From assembly GCF_026262505.1 (NCBI RefSeq), contig NC_067208.1, positions 18,485,962-18,549,961 of the forward strand: a stretch of DNA of 64,000 nt. Direction: 5' to 3'. The notes under the pieces were generated by a model, which worked only from the letters and a program-made list of their open reading frames with translations, was not told the origin of the DNA and ran no database searches. The DNA is from Trichomonas vaginalis G3 (Eukaryota > Parabasalia > Trichomonadida > Trichomonadidae). The translations under genes and the position numbers were made by a program. Position 1 is the stretch's first letter. Each line of letters opens with the position of its first letter. Below are positions 30,117 to 39,635 of this stretch, piece by piece.

Positions 30117-31406
30117 ATGTCTGAATTTTACCTTTCAGCGAAAGGTCTTTTAAATTGCGCAAATTCCAACCTGCAAAATGACTTTGTATTCATAGTTGGA
30201 TCAAAGGAGTATCCTTGTAACTCATTACTTGCAGATTTTATTTCATCCAAAGCGGCCGAACTTCACATTCAAAATCCACACGCAGAATCTTTAACTATAG
30301 ATGTCAGTGATCCATATGATGTCTTTTCTGTTGTAATGCAATTGATGAATGGCGAAGAAATCGATGTTATTCCTTCAAATATTAAATACATTAGACGAAT
30401 TGCAAAAGCGATCGGAAATCAAGAACTATTACGCGAATTTTCATATTTGTGGCGCAATGAGCAACTTACACTTACAAATTGTGTTCAAATTGCTGAAGAA
30501 AAGTACGAAAATAAAGATGATATTACTGCAGAAATAGAATATATAGCAGCTAATTTCTTTCAAATTGCATTTGACCAATTAGATGGAATGGATATTTATT
30601 TATTCGAAATGGTATTCACGCATCCAAGTTTAATACTAGAAGATGAAACAAAGACATTTAATTTTGTATTCCAGCAATGTCAGAAGTACGGTTATGAATA
30701 CGTAACTTTATTTAAGTATATAATTTTCGAAAATACAAAGAAGGAAGATATAAATCTCTTCCTTGAGAAGATACTTAAGAAGTATATATCAGCCGATATC
30801 TTTGAAGCCATAAAACATAGACTTTGCCAGCCATTAACTACTGCTTGCCCAACAGATAGCACAAGGTACCATATACCATCAATAACATTATTGTTTGATC
30901 CAGAAAAGGATCTTTTCCATGGAATCTTCCATTATTTGATTCATAGATCTGATCAAGACATTTTCAGGACAGGACAAGTCGTTTTGAAGTCAAAAGGAGA
31001 AAATTCATCAAATTCCCTTGACTGTATCTTCAATTCTGATAAGCGTACGCCTTACGGAATGTCGGATACAAAGGATAATTATGTTTTGATCGATTTCAAG
31101 TCCATGCAAGTTCAGATCACCGGATATTCAATTGCCTCTGGTTCTGGGCCACGATGGAGCCAACCAATTAGCTGGGTCATAGAAGGCAAAAATAACCCAA
31201 GGGAAGACGCTTTTTATACTATAATTGATGAAAAGAAACAGAATAGCGATATGGGAGGTAGTGACAAGACTCATTATTGGGATTGCGCGAAATCTAAACC
31301 ATATCAGTTTATTCGCTGGAGATTAACACAAGGAAATGGTGGAAGCATCAATTTTAGGCAAATGGAATTGTTTGGCATATTACTACATAAACCTATTAAA
31401 AAATAA
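30117..31406 (+). CDS. BTB-like plus F5/8 type C (discoidin-like) protein
   Basis: 429 residues. Residues about 20-110 form a BTB/POZ-like domain (DFVFIVGSKEYPCNSLLADF, then SKAAELH and YDVFSVVMQLMNGEEI). A helical BACK-like middle follows. The last 140 residues are an F5/8 type C-like beta domain (IFNSDKRTPYGMSDTKDNYV, LIDFKSMQVQITGYSIASG, SWVIEGKNN, FIRWRLTQGNGG, FRQMELFG). This domain pair forms a large cytosolic family in trichomonads; substrate recognition for ubiquitination is one possible role. TCAAATG puts an initiator-like TCA directly at the start codon. Confidence 0.85.
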   Translation: MSEFYLSAKGLLNCANSNLQNDFVFIVGSKEYPCNSLLADFISSKAAELHIQNPHAESLTIDVSDPYDVFSVVMQLMNGEEIDVIPSNIKYIRRIAKAIGNQELLREFSYLWRNEQLTLTNCVQIAEEKYENKDDITAEIEYIAANFFQIAFDQLDGMDIYLFEMVFTHPSLILEDETKTFNFVFQQCQKYGYEYVTLFKYIIFENTKKEDINLFLEKILKKYISADIFEAIKHRLCQPLTTACPTDSTRYHIPSITLLFDPEKDLFHGIFHYLIHRSDQDIFRTGQVVLKSKGENSSNSLDCIFNSDKRTPYGMSDTKDNYVLIDFKSMQVQITGYSIASGSGPRWSQPISWVIEGKNNPREDAFYTIIDEKKQNSDMGGSDKTHYWDCAKSKPYQFIRWRLTQGNGGSINFRQMELFGILLHKPIKK

Positions 31407-31514
31407 AAATTTTGTTTTATCTGAATTTACAAAAATTTTAAAAATATCACTAATATTTCAATGTTCCAAAACCTAGTTTATGTAATCTTATAACCATATT
31501 AGTATTTTGTATTA

Positions 31515-32849
31515 ATGATTCCATCAAAATCCAATGATCCAACTAATGATTTATCAATATCTTCAAATACGAATAAAGATTATAAGAAATTTAAAATGGT
31601 AGATCTAAATACGGAAGAAATGCCTCTAGAAACTCAAGAACAAATTTCAAATCTTTTATTCTCAGATAATTTCAATGAACGGGCAGAAGCATTTGATATT
31701 TTTGCCAATTACTCTCAAGAACACTATCCAGATGGTGAAATTATTCTAAAAATTCAACAGGCCATTGAAATTCAATTTCAAAATGATGATATCAATGAAA
31801 ATATACTTGCCAATATTATACGTATCGTAGACTCTCTTGGAAAGTACTTTAATGATAACTTTGATTCATGTCTTTACATTTCAAAAATTTGGGGTCTAAT
31901 GCCTAACATAGAAATTGCTGATTCGATATCAAAAATACTGTGTACGCACGAGAACGCAGTTGTTTTGATACTTTCAGACGTTCTTTCACCTACAATTTTC
32001 AACTTACTTGAATCTGATGATTCTCTTCACCAAACTATAGCAATAAACTTACTTCGATCAATATTCCAGAATTCTAGCATTTCTGAACGCGCAAATCGAT
32101 ATATTCCAAATATTATTGAATTAGCAAAAAATTCATCAAATTGTACAATAATTGCTCAATGTTTTGAACTGTTTCCTGAATTTTTGAACATAGATCCTCA
32201 AATTTTCTTATCAGAAATGTTTCATGATTTATTTTTGAATTTTGAAAGCTATAATGAGGCAGATTTTCTTGCAGCCGGTAGATTCATTGCAGAAATTACA
32301 GAACACATTGATATATGTCAATTTGTTGAGAATTCAAAAGCAATTCAAATGATTATCGCTGCTCTTAACAATAATGATGAATTAGCGCATTCTGGTGCAA
32401 TATCATCCATATTTGCAATAATTTCATCATCTTATGATGGAATTGTAATGATATTTAACAGTCCAATTGCAAATTTACTTTTACATCTGAAAGAAAGGAC
32501 ATCCAACCAGATTTGGAAAGCGTCCCTTAGAATATTATGTGTAATATGTGTAACACTTGGTAGCGACGTTGCTTATGACTTCTCCAAAAATGATTTTGCA
32601 AATGTTTTGATAGAAAACATAAATTCGTCAATGCCAACTATGTATTTGGAAATGCTAGGTGCTCTTATTAAAATTCTAAACTCATTGCTCGCGCATAATG
32701 AAGCAGAAATGATTAAACAAATATTAGAAAATGAAACTCTCTATGAAGAACTTTCATATATCCTAGATGAAAATACTGATCCTAATGTTACTAAATTAGC
32801 TGAGTATTTGATTGATTTTATGAATGAAAATCTTAATTCAGAGAATTAA
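31515..32849 (+). CDS. Armadillo/HEAT-like alpha-solenoid protein
   Basis: 444 residues. The first 35 are polar and Ser/Asn-rich. The rest is a succession of paired helices of about 40 residues with hydrophobic faces (NILANIIRIVDSLGKYFNDN, TIAINLLRSIFQNSSI, GAISSIFAIISSSYDGIVM, WKASLRILCVICVTLG, YLEMLGALIKILNSLL), as in armadillo repeats. The N-terminus lacks the basic importin-beta-binding pattern of importin-alpha. Partner and pathway unknown. It follows the BTB gene on the same strand after 108 bases. Confidence 0.7.
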   Translation: MIPSKSNDPTNDLSISSNTNKDYKKFKMVDLNTEEMPLETQEQISNLLFSDNFNERAEAFDIFANYSQEHYPDGEIILKIQQAIEIQFQNDDINENILANIIRIVDSLGKYFNDNFDSCLYISKIWGLMPNIEIADSISKILCTHENAVVLILSDVLSPTIFNLLESDDSLHQTIAINLLRSIFQNSSISERANRYIPNIIELAKNSSNCTIIAQCFELFPEFLNIDPQIFLSEMFHDLFLNFESYNEADFLAAGRFIAEITEHIDICQFVENSKAIQMIIAALNNNDELAHSGAISSIFAIISSSYDGIVMIFNSPIANLLLHLKERTSNQIWKASLRILCVICVTLGSDVAYDFSKNDFANVLIENINSSMPTMYLEMLGALIKILNSLLAHNEAEMIKQILENETLYEELSYILDENTDPNVTKLAEYLIDFMNENLNSEN

Positions 32850-33282
32850 ATATTTTATATGTTTTTGTTGTTTATTAGCTTTATAAATGTTATTGTTTGT
32901 TAGAACTTTTACTATTTTTATGCTTTATTTCATGTGTTATTGTTTTAGGCGATCAATTTTCAAGACAAAATCTTCATCTGAACTTTTCATAACAAACTAT
33001 TATTTAATTTGAACAATAATTTTAAACACCAATCAATCTATATCAAAACAAGTAAATTGTAAAATATTGATTTTATTAATATGAATCGATATTGAAATCA
33101 TCCAAATATTCTGCGATTATAGGATGTGAAAGGATGAAATCTGGTAAGATTTTTGGAATGTTTCCATATCAAAAACCTGTATTTTTGAAAAATGTTCTTA
33201 GAGTAGCAGTTCCGATTAAACACATAAAGATTTATTCTATATAACTCTAATTATAATATAAAGTACAAACAAAAACATAAAA
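32850..33282. other. Intergenic, no feature seen
   Basis: AT-rich, about 430 bases between convergent genes. No repeat noticed. Confidence 0.5.
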
Positions 33283-34383
33283 TTACGGTGTATCATTTGG
33301 AAATGGAAGAATCTTTCTTGGAGCCTTAGGAGTTCTTGATTCAACAATGATAGAATTATGAAGCTTGCAAGAAGCGAATCTCTTTCGAGGCTGTGGTAAA
33401 AACACTTTTCTTCTACATAAAGGAATTGTCGCTTCAACTTCAATTTCTTTGTAAACGACGTCAGTTTTCTTGAGTTGCTTTACTGGATCTAATATGTTTT
33501 GGTAGACCTCGTTATTGACAACTCTTAAGAATCCGGCTGGATTATCAAATTTATCTGCGTAACATGATGAAGAAAAGACAGTTATGAGGGTATCGCTGAA
33601 GAATGTTTTGACTCCGGTTGCGATACATTGATGTGCGCGGATGATTCTACGAAGGTTATTATTTTTCAAAAATTCAGCGTTTGCATTTACGCCAAAATTG
33701 CATCCGTGACCTCTAGGATTCTTGACAAACTATGCGCTTCCATTGGTAGGATCACTCCACATCAAATCGCCGATTAAGCGATTTTCGTCATATGAAACTA
33801 TTGGTTTTCTGATTTGGGAGATCTGTTGAACTGTAGCAAGTTGTGGGCTGATGCCGCCATGGACTAACAATGTATTAGTGTTTAAAATTGCAGCTAAAGG
33901 CATAAATGAAAAAACTTCGTTGAACATGTCGTAGATTTGTTGATCATATTTTTCTAATACTTGATCCTTGAAGCCATAAATTGAGTTGACATCGGCAAAT
34001 TCGTGATTACCACGTAAAAGATAGCATTGGTCAGGATAAGCTAATTTTATAGTGAATAATAATGTTATGACTTCAATTGACAAGTCACCACGATCAACAT
34101 AATCACCAAGGAAGATATAGTTTGTGTATGTTGGAGAGCCGGCAAGTCCAAAGATTCTAAGTAGGTCTCTCAAATTACCATGAATATCACCAACAATTGT
34201 GAAGCATCCATTGAGATCTAAAAGTGTACCCTCTGTTTGAAAGATGTAACTCACATTTTTGAGCAATGTGATTAAATCACATTTTTTAAGGAGTGGAATA
34301 GCAATTGGCTGAGGGGTGGAATCAAGATCTTTGTTTGGTAAAAATAATGGAACATATGCATCAAGAATACTGCGGGATAGCAT
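33283..34383 (-). pseudogene. PPP-family Ser/Thr phosphatase with one in-frame TAG
   Basis: One frame of 366 codons plus terminator, interrupted only by TAG at 33730-33732 (codon 218). All metal and catalytic motifs are present: GDIHG, GDYVDRG, GNHE, HGGISP before the stop, and RAHQC after it. The stop lies between WSDPTNGSA and FVKNPRGHGCNFG, inside a block that is conserved in PP1/PP2A-type enzymes (WSDP to NPRGxGxxFG). A single base change in a sense codon (for example AAG or CAG) explains it. Without read-through the product lacks the last catalytic His. Either a very young pseudogene or a read-through gene. Confidence 0.9.
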
Positions 34384-35806
34384 CAGTAGAATCTAAGAAA
34401 AATTAAAATCAATTCAAAAATGCAATTGAATAGTTTCAAAGTGTTTTATCAAATTTACTTTTGATTGGCAGCGGGATAGAAACTACCAATCTATATATTG
34501 CCATCAAATTTTTTCGATGTACTGAAGCAGGGAAAAATGTTATTGATTTCAAAATTGGTCACCATTATTTGAGAATATATAAAATACAGCTAATAAAGAT
34601 GAAAAAAATTGGATGATATTTTCTAATTTCAAAATTAATTTATCAAAAAATAGGATCAATCAGCTCACACTGAGCAAAATATATCTATATAAAATAGCAA
34701 TTTTTGAGATAATTGAAATTTTGAATTCGTGCTAATACAGGCCTAAAAAATTTTGCATTAATTGAAATGTTTGGGTGTATTGTATAGTTTCATTTTTACA
34801 ATGTCTTTCAATTTTATTATATGAAATAAAAAAATTGGTTTATTTATATTAAATATTGATGTTGGATTAAAAAATGAATTGGAATAAAAGCTCACAAAAA
34901 AATTGAAAGAAATTTATACTTTTTCAAATTACTTTGCATATCGGATCGAATTACGGAATGTGTATTTTGATTCAAAGCTCTCTCCAAAATGTTCGATCTG
35001 AATTATTACGGACTAAAAATACCGAGGAAATTTTGAATATACTGAATATGCAGATATTTACTCCACCATATTTATTCAATGATGTTACTGGTCCCTAAAT
35101 TACAACCTATATATGGTATGAATTTTTATTTTCCAAAAGTAATAGAATTTTACTAGATGGAACCTGTGACAAATGCTACTAGCTTTGTTTTTTATTGCTG
35201 CCATAGAGTTTAAATAAATTCCTTAATGTTTTAAATTATTGCCGTTTCTTCTACAATTTTGAATCAAGTTATCGTAATCATACGGATAAATTATAAAATT
35301 AAGCTCAATTGTGAATATTTGTTTCTGGCAATTTAGAGTCTATGGTATTAATCTTATATTAGAAGGTGAATATATCCAACCGATAAAGCAATTTCCAAAA
35401 CAGAAATATCTGATCAAATTTTTGAGCAGTAAAAGATATTGACATGCAATAACTATAGGTTTGATATGTAGCACAGTGTCTGTAGTGATTCAAAATGTAG
35501 AACTCAAAAGATGATATCGCAATTCTAAAAATAGAAAAAACACACTTTACTAATGTTAACTAGTTTGCATATTGCAAGGATTTCGATTTCTGAAATTCAT
35601 ATATTAAACACAACTGAGAATTGAAATTCAATGATGAATTCATAATTTGCATTGAATAAATATAGATCAAAGAAAATGAATGATCAAACGTAATTCCGAC
35701 TTGGGAATGGTTTCTGACAAGCATATACTGACCATGGTTAAAGTAGAATTCATGAATTTAGTATTCCAAAAAACTAAAAAGTGACAAAAAACGAATTTTT
35801 TAAAAA
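34384..35806. other. Intergenic, no feature seen
   Basis: About 1.4 kb AT-rich sequence between divergent genes. No open frame above 60 codons of interest and no clear repeat found by eye. Confidence 0.5.
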
Positions 35807-36640
35807 ATGTATAGTGCAGTTCCAAAATTAGCAGATATTTATGCAACACCCAAACCAGAACTTCCGGATGATGATTTGACTTTTCTTCGATCTATGATCG
35901 AGAAGCCAGAACCACCGCCAGATCCAATTGATTTTAATTTTCTTAAAAATGAATTGGCAAAAAGGCGTCCTGCACCAGTTCCAAAACCGAAAGGAATTGA
36001 ACTTATTGAGCCACAAACTAAACCTTCAAAACACATCCCAAAATATCTTACAACAGGAAAAACGTCAGCATTCTCAAAACGAACAGAGTCAAGGCCAACT
36101 ACTACATTTAAAGAAAGAGATGAGCAACCACAACCTCCAAAACCTGAAATTAAAAAAGAATCCGCCACAAATTCGCCACCAAGCAACAACAATCAATCGA
36201 TAGCTCCACTTGCATTAGAAAATACTGTAGAACATGTTGAGCGAAAAGCTATCAAAAAACCAAAGAAATATTATGGATATAGATATATTGGTGATTTAGA
36301 CGGAGAAATAGGTGTTTTATCAGCAAAAATAGATGTAGATAAAGAGAAAGATCGAAATATTGCAGAAGATTTTGCAGAACTTCCGTATCTTACAAATACG
36401 TATAAAAAACCTGCTCCTCCAGTAGTTAAACAAAAGAGAGTTAAGCCTCGCGATTTATTCTCTATTAGCATTTCGCCAGACTCTAAAGAAGCTGCTAAAC
36501 AAAGAAATCAATCAAAATTGGAACTTGAACAACAGATTATTAAGTCATTAGACCCGGTTGAAGGTGACACTCAATTGTATTTACAAACCGAAACTGGAAA
36601 ATTACTTCCTATTGTTGTATCTCGTTTGAAAGATTATTGA
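35807..36640 (+). CDS. Proline- and lysine-rich hypothetical protein, 277 aa
   Basis: Intact frame from MYSAVPKLADIYATPKPELP. The first 150 residues are disordered and rich in Pro, Lys, Glu and Ser. Two conserved-looking segments, DDDLTFLRSMIEK and DFNFLKNELAKRRP, may be short binding motifs. Residues about 155-190 (KKYYGYRYIGDLDGEIG) and the C-terminal 50 residues (a charged helix, then TQLYLQTETGKLLPIVVSRL) are the likely folded parts. No family recognised. Confidence 0.7.
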   Translation: MYSAVPKLADIYATPKPELPDDDLTFLRSMIEKPEPPPDPIDFNFLKNELAKRRPAPVPKPKGIELIEPQTKPSKHIPKYLTTGKTSAFSKRTESRPTTTFKERDEQPQPPKPEIKKESATNSPPSNNNQSIAPLALENTVEHVERKAIKKPKKYYGYRYIGDLDGEIGVLSAKIDVDKEKDRNIAEDFAELPYLTNTYKKPAPPVVKQKRVKPRDLFSISISPDSKEAAKQRNQSKLELEQQIIKSLDPVEGDTQLYLQTETGKLLPIVVSRLKDY

Positions 36641-37067
36641 ATAAATGTTTGTATTATTTTGTATTTTAACTGACCTTACCCATGCATTTCATTTATTGTA
36701 TTTCAAAATCTATGAAAAATAAAAACAAATCTTGAAAATTTCTATAGCAATTTCCTACAATCTACTACATTTGTGAATATGGATTCACTACGCTAGAATA
36801 ATAGATGTCATATGAAGATGATAATAGATGCAATTGAATAACAGAGTTTTCTAATTAAACTTTCTATCTCAGATAATAGATTCATGCAATTTTACTCTCA
36901 TATAGGAAGGTAATTTCATGCTTTACGTTATTGGACTTTGAGTCAGGAAAAATGAAATTCTCAATTGTTTCAGTTTCCACGCTGAATTGAGAGAAATTCT
37001 TGTGTGTTACTCATCCAATGATATTTTTAAGGTATAATTAAAGATTAAGTAAAAAGTTGTAAAAAAA
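36641..37067. other. Intergenic, no feature seen
   Basis: AT-rich spacer of about 430 bases between two plus-strand genes. Confidence 0.5.
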
Positions 37068-39365
37068 ATGGGTGGTGCTTCTAGTATCACCAGCCAGCTT
37101 TATTCAGTATTAGATAAATACTCTAAAGAAGATCACTCAAATGATAAGCACATTTTAGATCCAATTCTCGCTGCTGCTCCAAACAGAGCTGATTGTGGCA
37201 ATTTTAGTCCACAGCCGATCATAACAATCGGAAAAAGTCAGCCAAACAACCTAGTTGCAATTATCAAAGCAGCAACTCTTTACGTTGAGAATTTGGATGA
37301 CGAATATAAAACTGAAACTATTACTCCTCAACAGCATAATCAACTTTCTATGATTTTGCAAATGGTAATTCTTATAACTTCCGTTATGCTTTCTTTTAAT
37401 GAATTTCATCCATTATTTGTTGAAATCGCGAATTTCGGAAACGCAAAGGCAAAATTAGACAAGAAAATCGAAGATAGTGAAAAGAATCCAGACGGAAAAA
37501 CCAAGGCCGCACCGAAAACTACTGCTAAAAAAGAAGAAACGAAGAAATCAAATAAAAATAATACAAAAAAGCCTCAAACAAAGAAAAGAAAAGTAAAAGA
37601 CTCCGATGATGATGAGGAAGAAGAAGAGGAGGAAGAAGATCAGGAAGAACAAGAGGAAGAGGAAGAAGAAGATGATGATGAAACTGAAGAAGAAGAAGAA
37701 GAAGAGGAAGAGGAGGAAGAAGAAGAGGAAGAGGAGGAAGAAGAAGAGGAAGAAGAAGATTCCGATGAAGAGGAAGATGAGGAAGAAGACGAAGAAGAAG
37801 ACGAAGAAGAAGAGGACGAGGAAGAAGAAAAAACAAAGAAGAAAGGAAAGACACCACCAAAAAAGGGTTCAGAAAAGAAAATTCCACCAAAAAAATCTGA
37901 TACAAAAAAAGTAGAGAAAAAACCAACACCAAAAGCTGAAACCAAGAAAAACAGCCAGAAAGGAAAGGGAAAAGAAAAGGAAATCGAAGAAATTGAAGGT
38001 CCTCCTGAAATGACAAAATGGCTTCAACTTAGAACGAATTTTTCGATCCTTTCGAGATTCAATGGAGCCATTATGCACCTTTTGTTCCGAAATAACTTTA
38101 CAAAAACAGATAAAAACGGTTATTGGGATTCTATTCAGCCAGGTGATGAAAACAAAGCACTGACAAGATACGATTTAGCTAGAGCTATTAGTGGCATTGT
38201 AAATATCAAGAAACTTTCGAAGCCACCGGCTCAATTAATCAAATTTTACCTTTCTATGCTAATTTTCCCATCAGTACCTTTCATCCATTCATTTCTTAGA
38301 CTCTGCAAAGATTTCGTCAACGAATTTAATACAGGAGTTGTCACAGTTTACTCCAGTGAAATGATGAAAACATTATTTGGTCTTATGTCAGATTTATGCA
38401 TCAAAGACCCATTCTTTATGCGTTACTTTGAATCCCTCGATCCACAGGAATGCATAAAAGCCTTTGTTGGCGATCCAGTTCAGAAAAAGTTTTTAACTCA
38501 ACCAACATTCGGATTTTCGACACCAGCGTTGACATTTGTTTACATGCTTTGCTCAAAGAACCATAATTTCGTCAAAGCATTAGCAGAAAGTCCACATTAT
38601 CCAAAATTTATTTTCGATCTTGCCTCAATTTCTCAATTTACACTCGAAAAGAGCAGTTTCTCATTCATACATTCGATCATACTTGATTCTTTGATCTTTT
38701 TGGTCAGTGTTCCTAACATTTCTTCGCATTTAATGTCGAAAGTTACCGAAGTCTACGAAACCAACTACAAATTACAAAACCAAAATGTTGGTCTTTGTGT
38801 TATGGAGCTTGCTCTTAATTTGAAAGAGAATGACGCCTTAATTCCATCAATCGCGTGCTTATTCCAAGCTATGGCTCAAAATATTACTGATTTCGGACCA
38901 AACATTACAAGTACAATCCTTGATTTGATCAAGAGCCTCTCAAGTACCGACAAAAAGTGCGAAGAAAACAAATCTGTCATTGGAATCTTAACAGAAGGCA
39001 TTGTAATGAATATTATGGCTAGTTCAGCCATGAGAGTATATTCTGTCCAAAACTCAGCCCTTTTCAAGCAACTTATCAAGAAGAAAAAAGTTAAATTCCA
39101 TAAATCACTTTTTGCAATCAACGCTTTCAATGATGGAGCTAAGAAAATGTTGTTGAAGAAGGGAAGCAAACAAATTAATGGGGCAGAAGCCGAGAAATAT
39201 CTTTCCCAGATTGATCCAAAGAAATTAATGGCCGGATACAGAAAAACCTTCCCTCCGCATAACCAGGAGTTCTCTGGAGAGATGAAGAAGATGTGGATTA
39301 ACTGGGTTTCCGTTCTTGTTGCGAAATCTTACGAAAGTGAACTCAAAGAGATTCTTCAATGTTAA
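37068..39365 (+). CDS. Large helical protein with long acidic tract, MGGASS N-terminus
   Basis: 765 residues. Starts MGGASSITSQ, a possible N-myristoylation context. Residues about 130-180 are Lys-rich. Residues about 180-265 (bases about 37604-37830) are a Glu/Asp run of almost 80 acidic residues, followed by another Lys/Pro-rich linker to about 315. The N-terminal 125 and C-terminal 450 residues are helical with hydrophobic repeats (IFPSVPFIHSFLRLCKDFVN, SFIHSIILDSLIFLVSVPN). The MG start plus helical repeats faintly recall the dymeclin/HID1 families of Golgi-associated myristoylated proteins, but this is weak. The acidic tract appears to be an insertion between two folded parts. A decayed copy of its last codons lies at 43000-43137. 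Confidence 0.7.
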   Translation: MGGASSITSQLYSVLDKYSKEDHSNDKHILDPILAAAPNRADCGNFSPQPIITIGKSQPNNLVAIIKAATLYVENLDDEYKTETITPQQHNQLSMILQMVILITSVMLSFNEFHPLFVEIANFGNAKAKLDKKIEDSEKNPDGKTKAAPKTTAKKEETKKSNKNNTKKPQTKKRKVKDSDDDEEEEEEEEDQEEQEEEEEEDDDETEEEEEEEEEEEEEEEEEEEEEEEEDSDEEEDEEEDEEEDEEEEDEEEEKTKKKGKTPPKKGSEKKIPPKKSDTKKVEKKPTPKAETKKNSQKGKGKEKEIEEIEGPPEMTKWLQLRTNFSILSRFNGAIMHLLFRNNFTKTDKNGYWDSIQPGDENKALTRYDLARAISGIVNIKKLSKPPAQLIKFYLSMLIFPSVPFIHSFLRLCKDFVNEFNTGVVTVYSSEMMKTLFGLMSDLCIKDPFFMRYFESLDPQECIKAFVGDPVQKKFLTQPTFGFSTPALTFVYMLCSKNHNFVKALAESPHYPKFIFDLASISQFTLEKSSFSFIHSIILDSLIFLVSVPNISSHLMSKVTEVYETNYKLQNQNVGLCVMELALNLKENDALIPSIACLFQAMAQNITDFGPNITSTILDLIKSLSSTDKKCEENKSVIGILTEGIVMNIMASSAMRVYSVQNSALFKQLIKKKKVKFHKSLFAINAFNDGAKKMLLKKGSKQINGAEAEKYLSQIDPKKLMAGYRKTFPPHNQEFSGEMKKMWINWVSVLVAKSYESELKEILQC

Positions 39366-39635
39366 TTTATTCGTTTATAAACATTTTATTTGTTTTATAA
39401 TATAATTCTTCTCTTCTCTCAAAACTTTCAAGAATTTTTTTATTATTTGTGATATTATATTAAAGTATCAATATTATAAGTTACAGAATGAGATACTATG
39501 CATATCTTCCAGATTGGTATACTCTTCCGCATTCAATAATTAATTGCGGAATTTTGACGGGTAAAAGTGTTATAAATAATGTTGTCGTAAGCAACATGTA
39601 TTGTATATTTCACAGGAAAAATTTGACAAATAAAA

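Noticed and set aside
37640-37945. Minus-strand frame with long poly-Ser
   Set aside because: Antisense of the acidic tract; a composition artefact.
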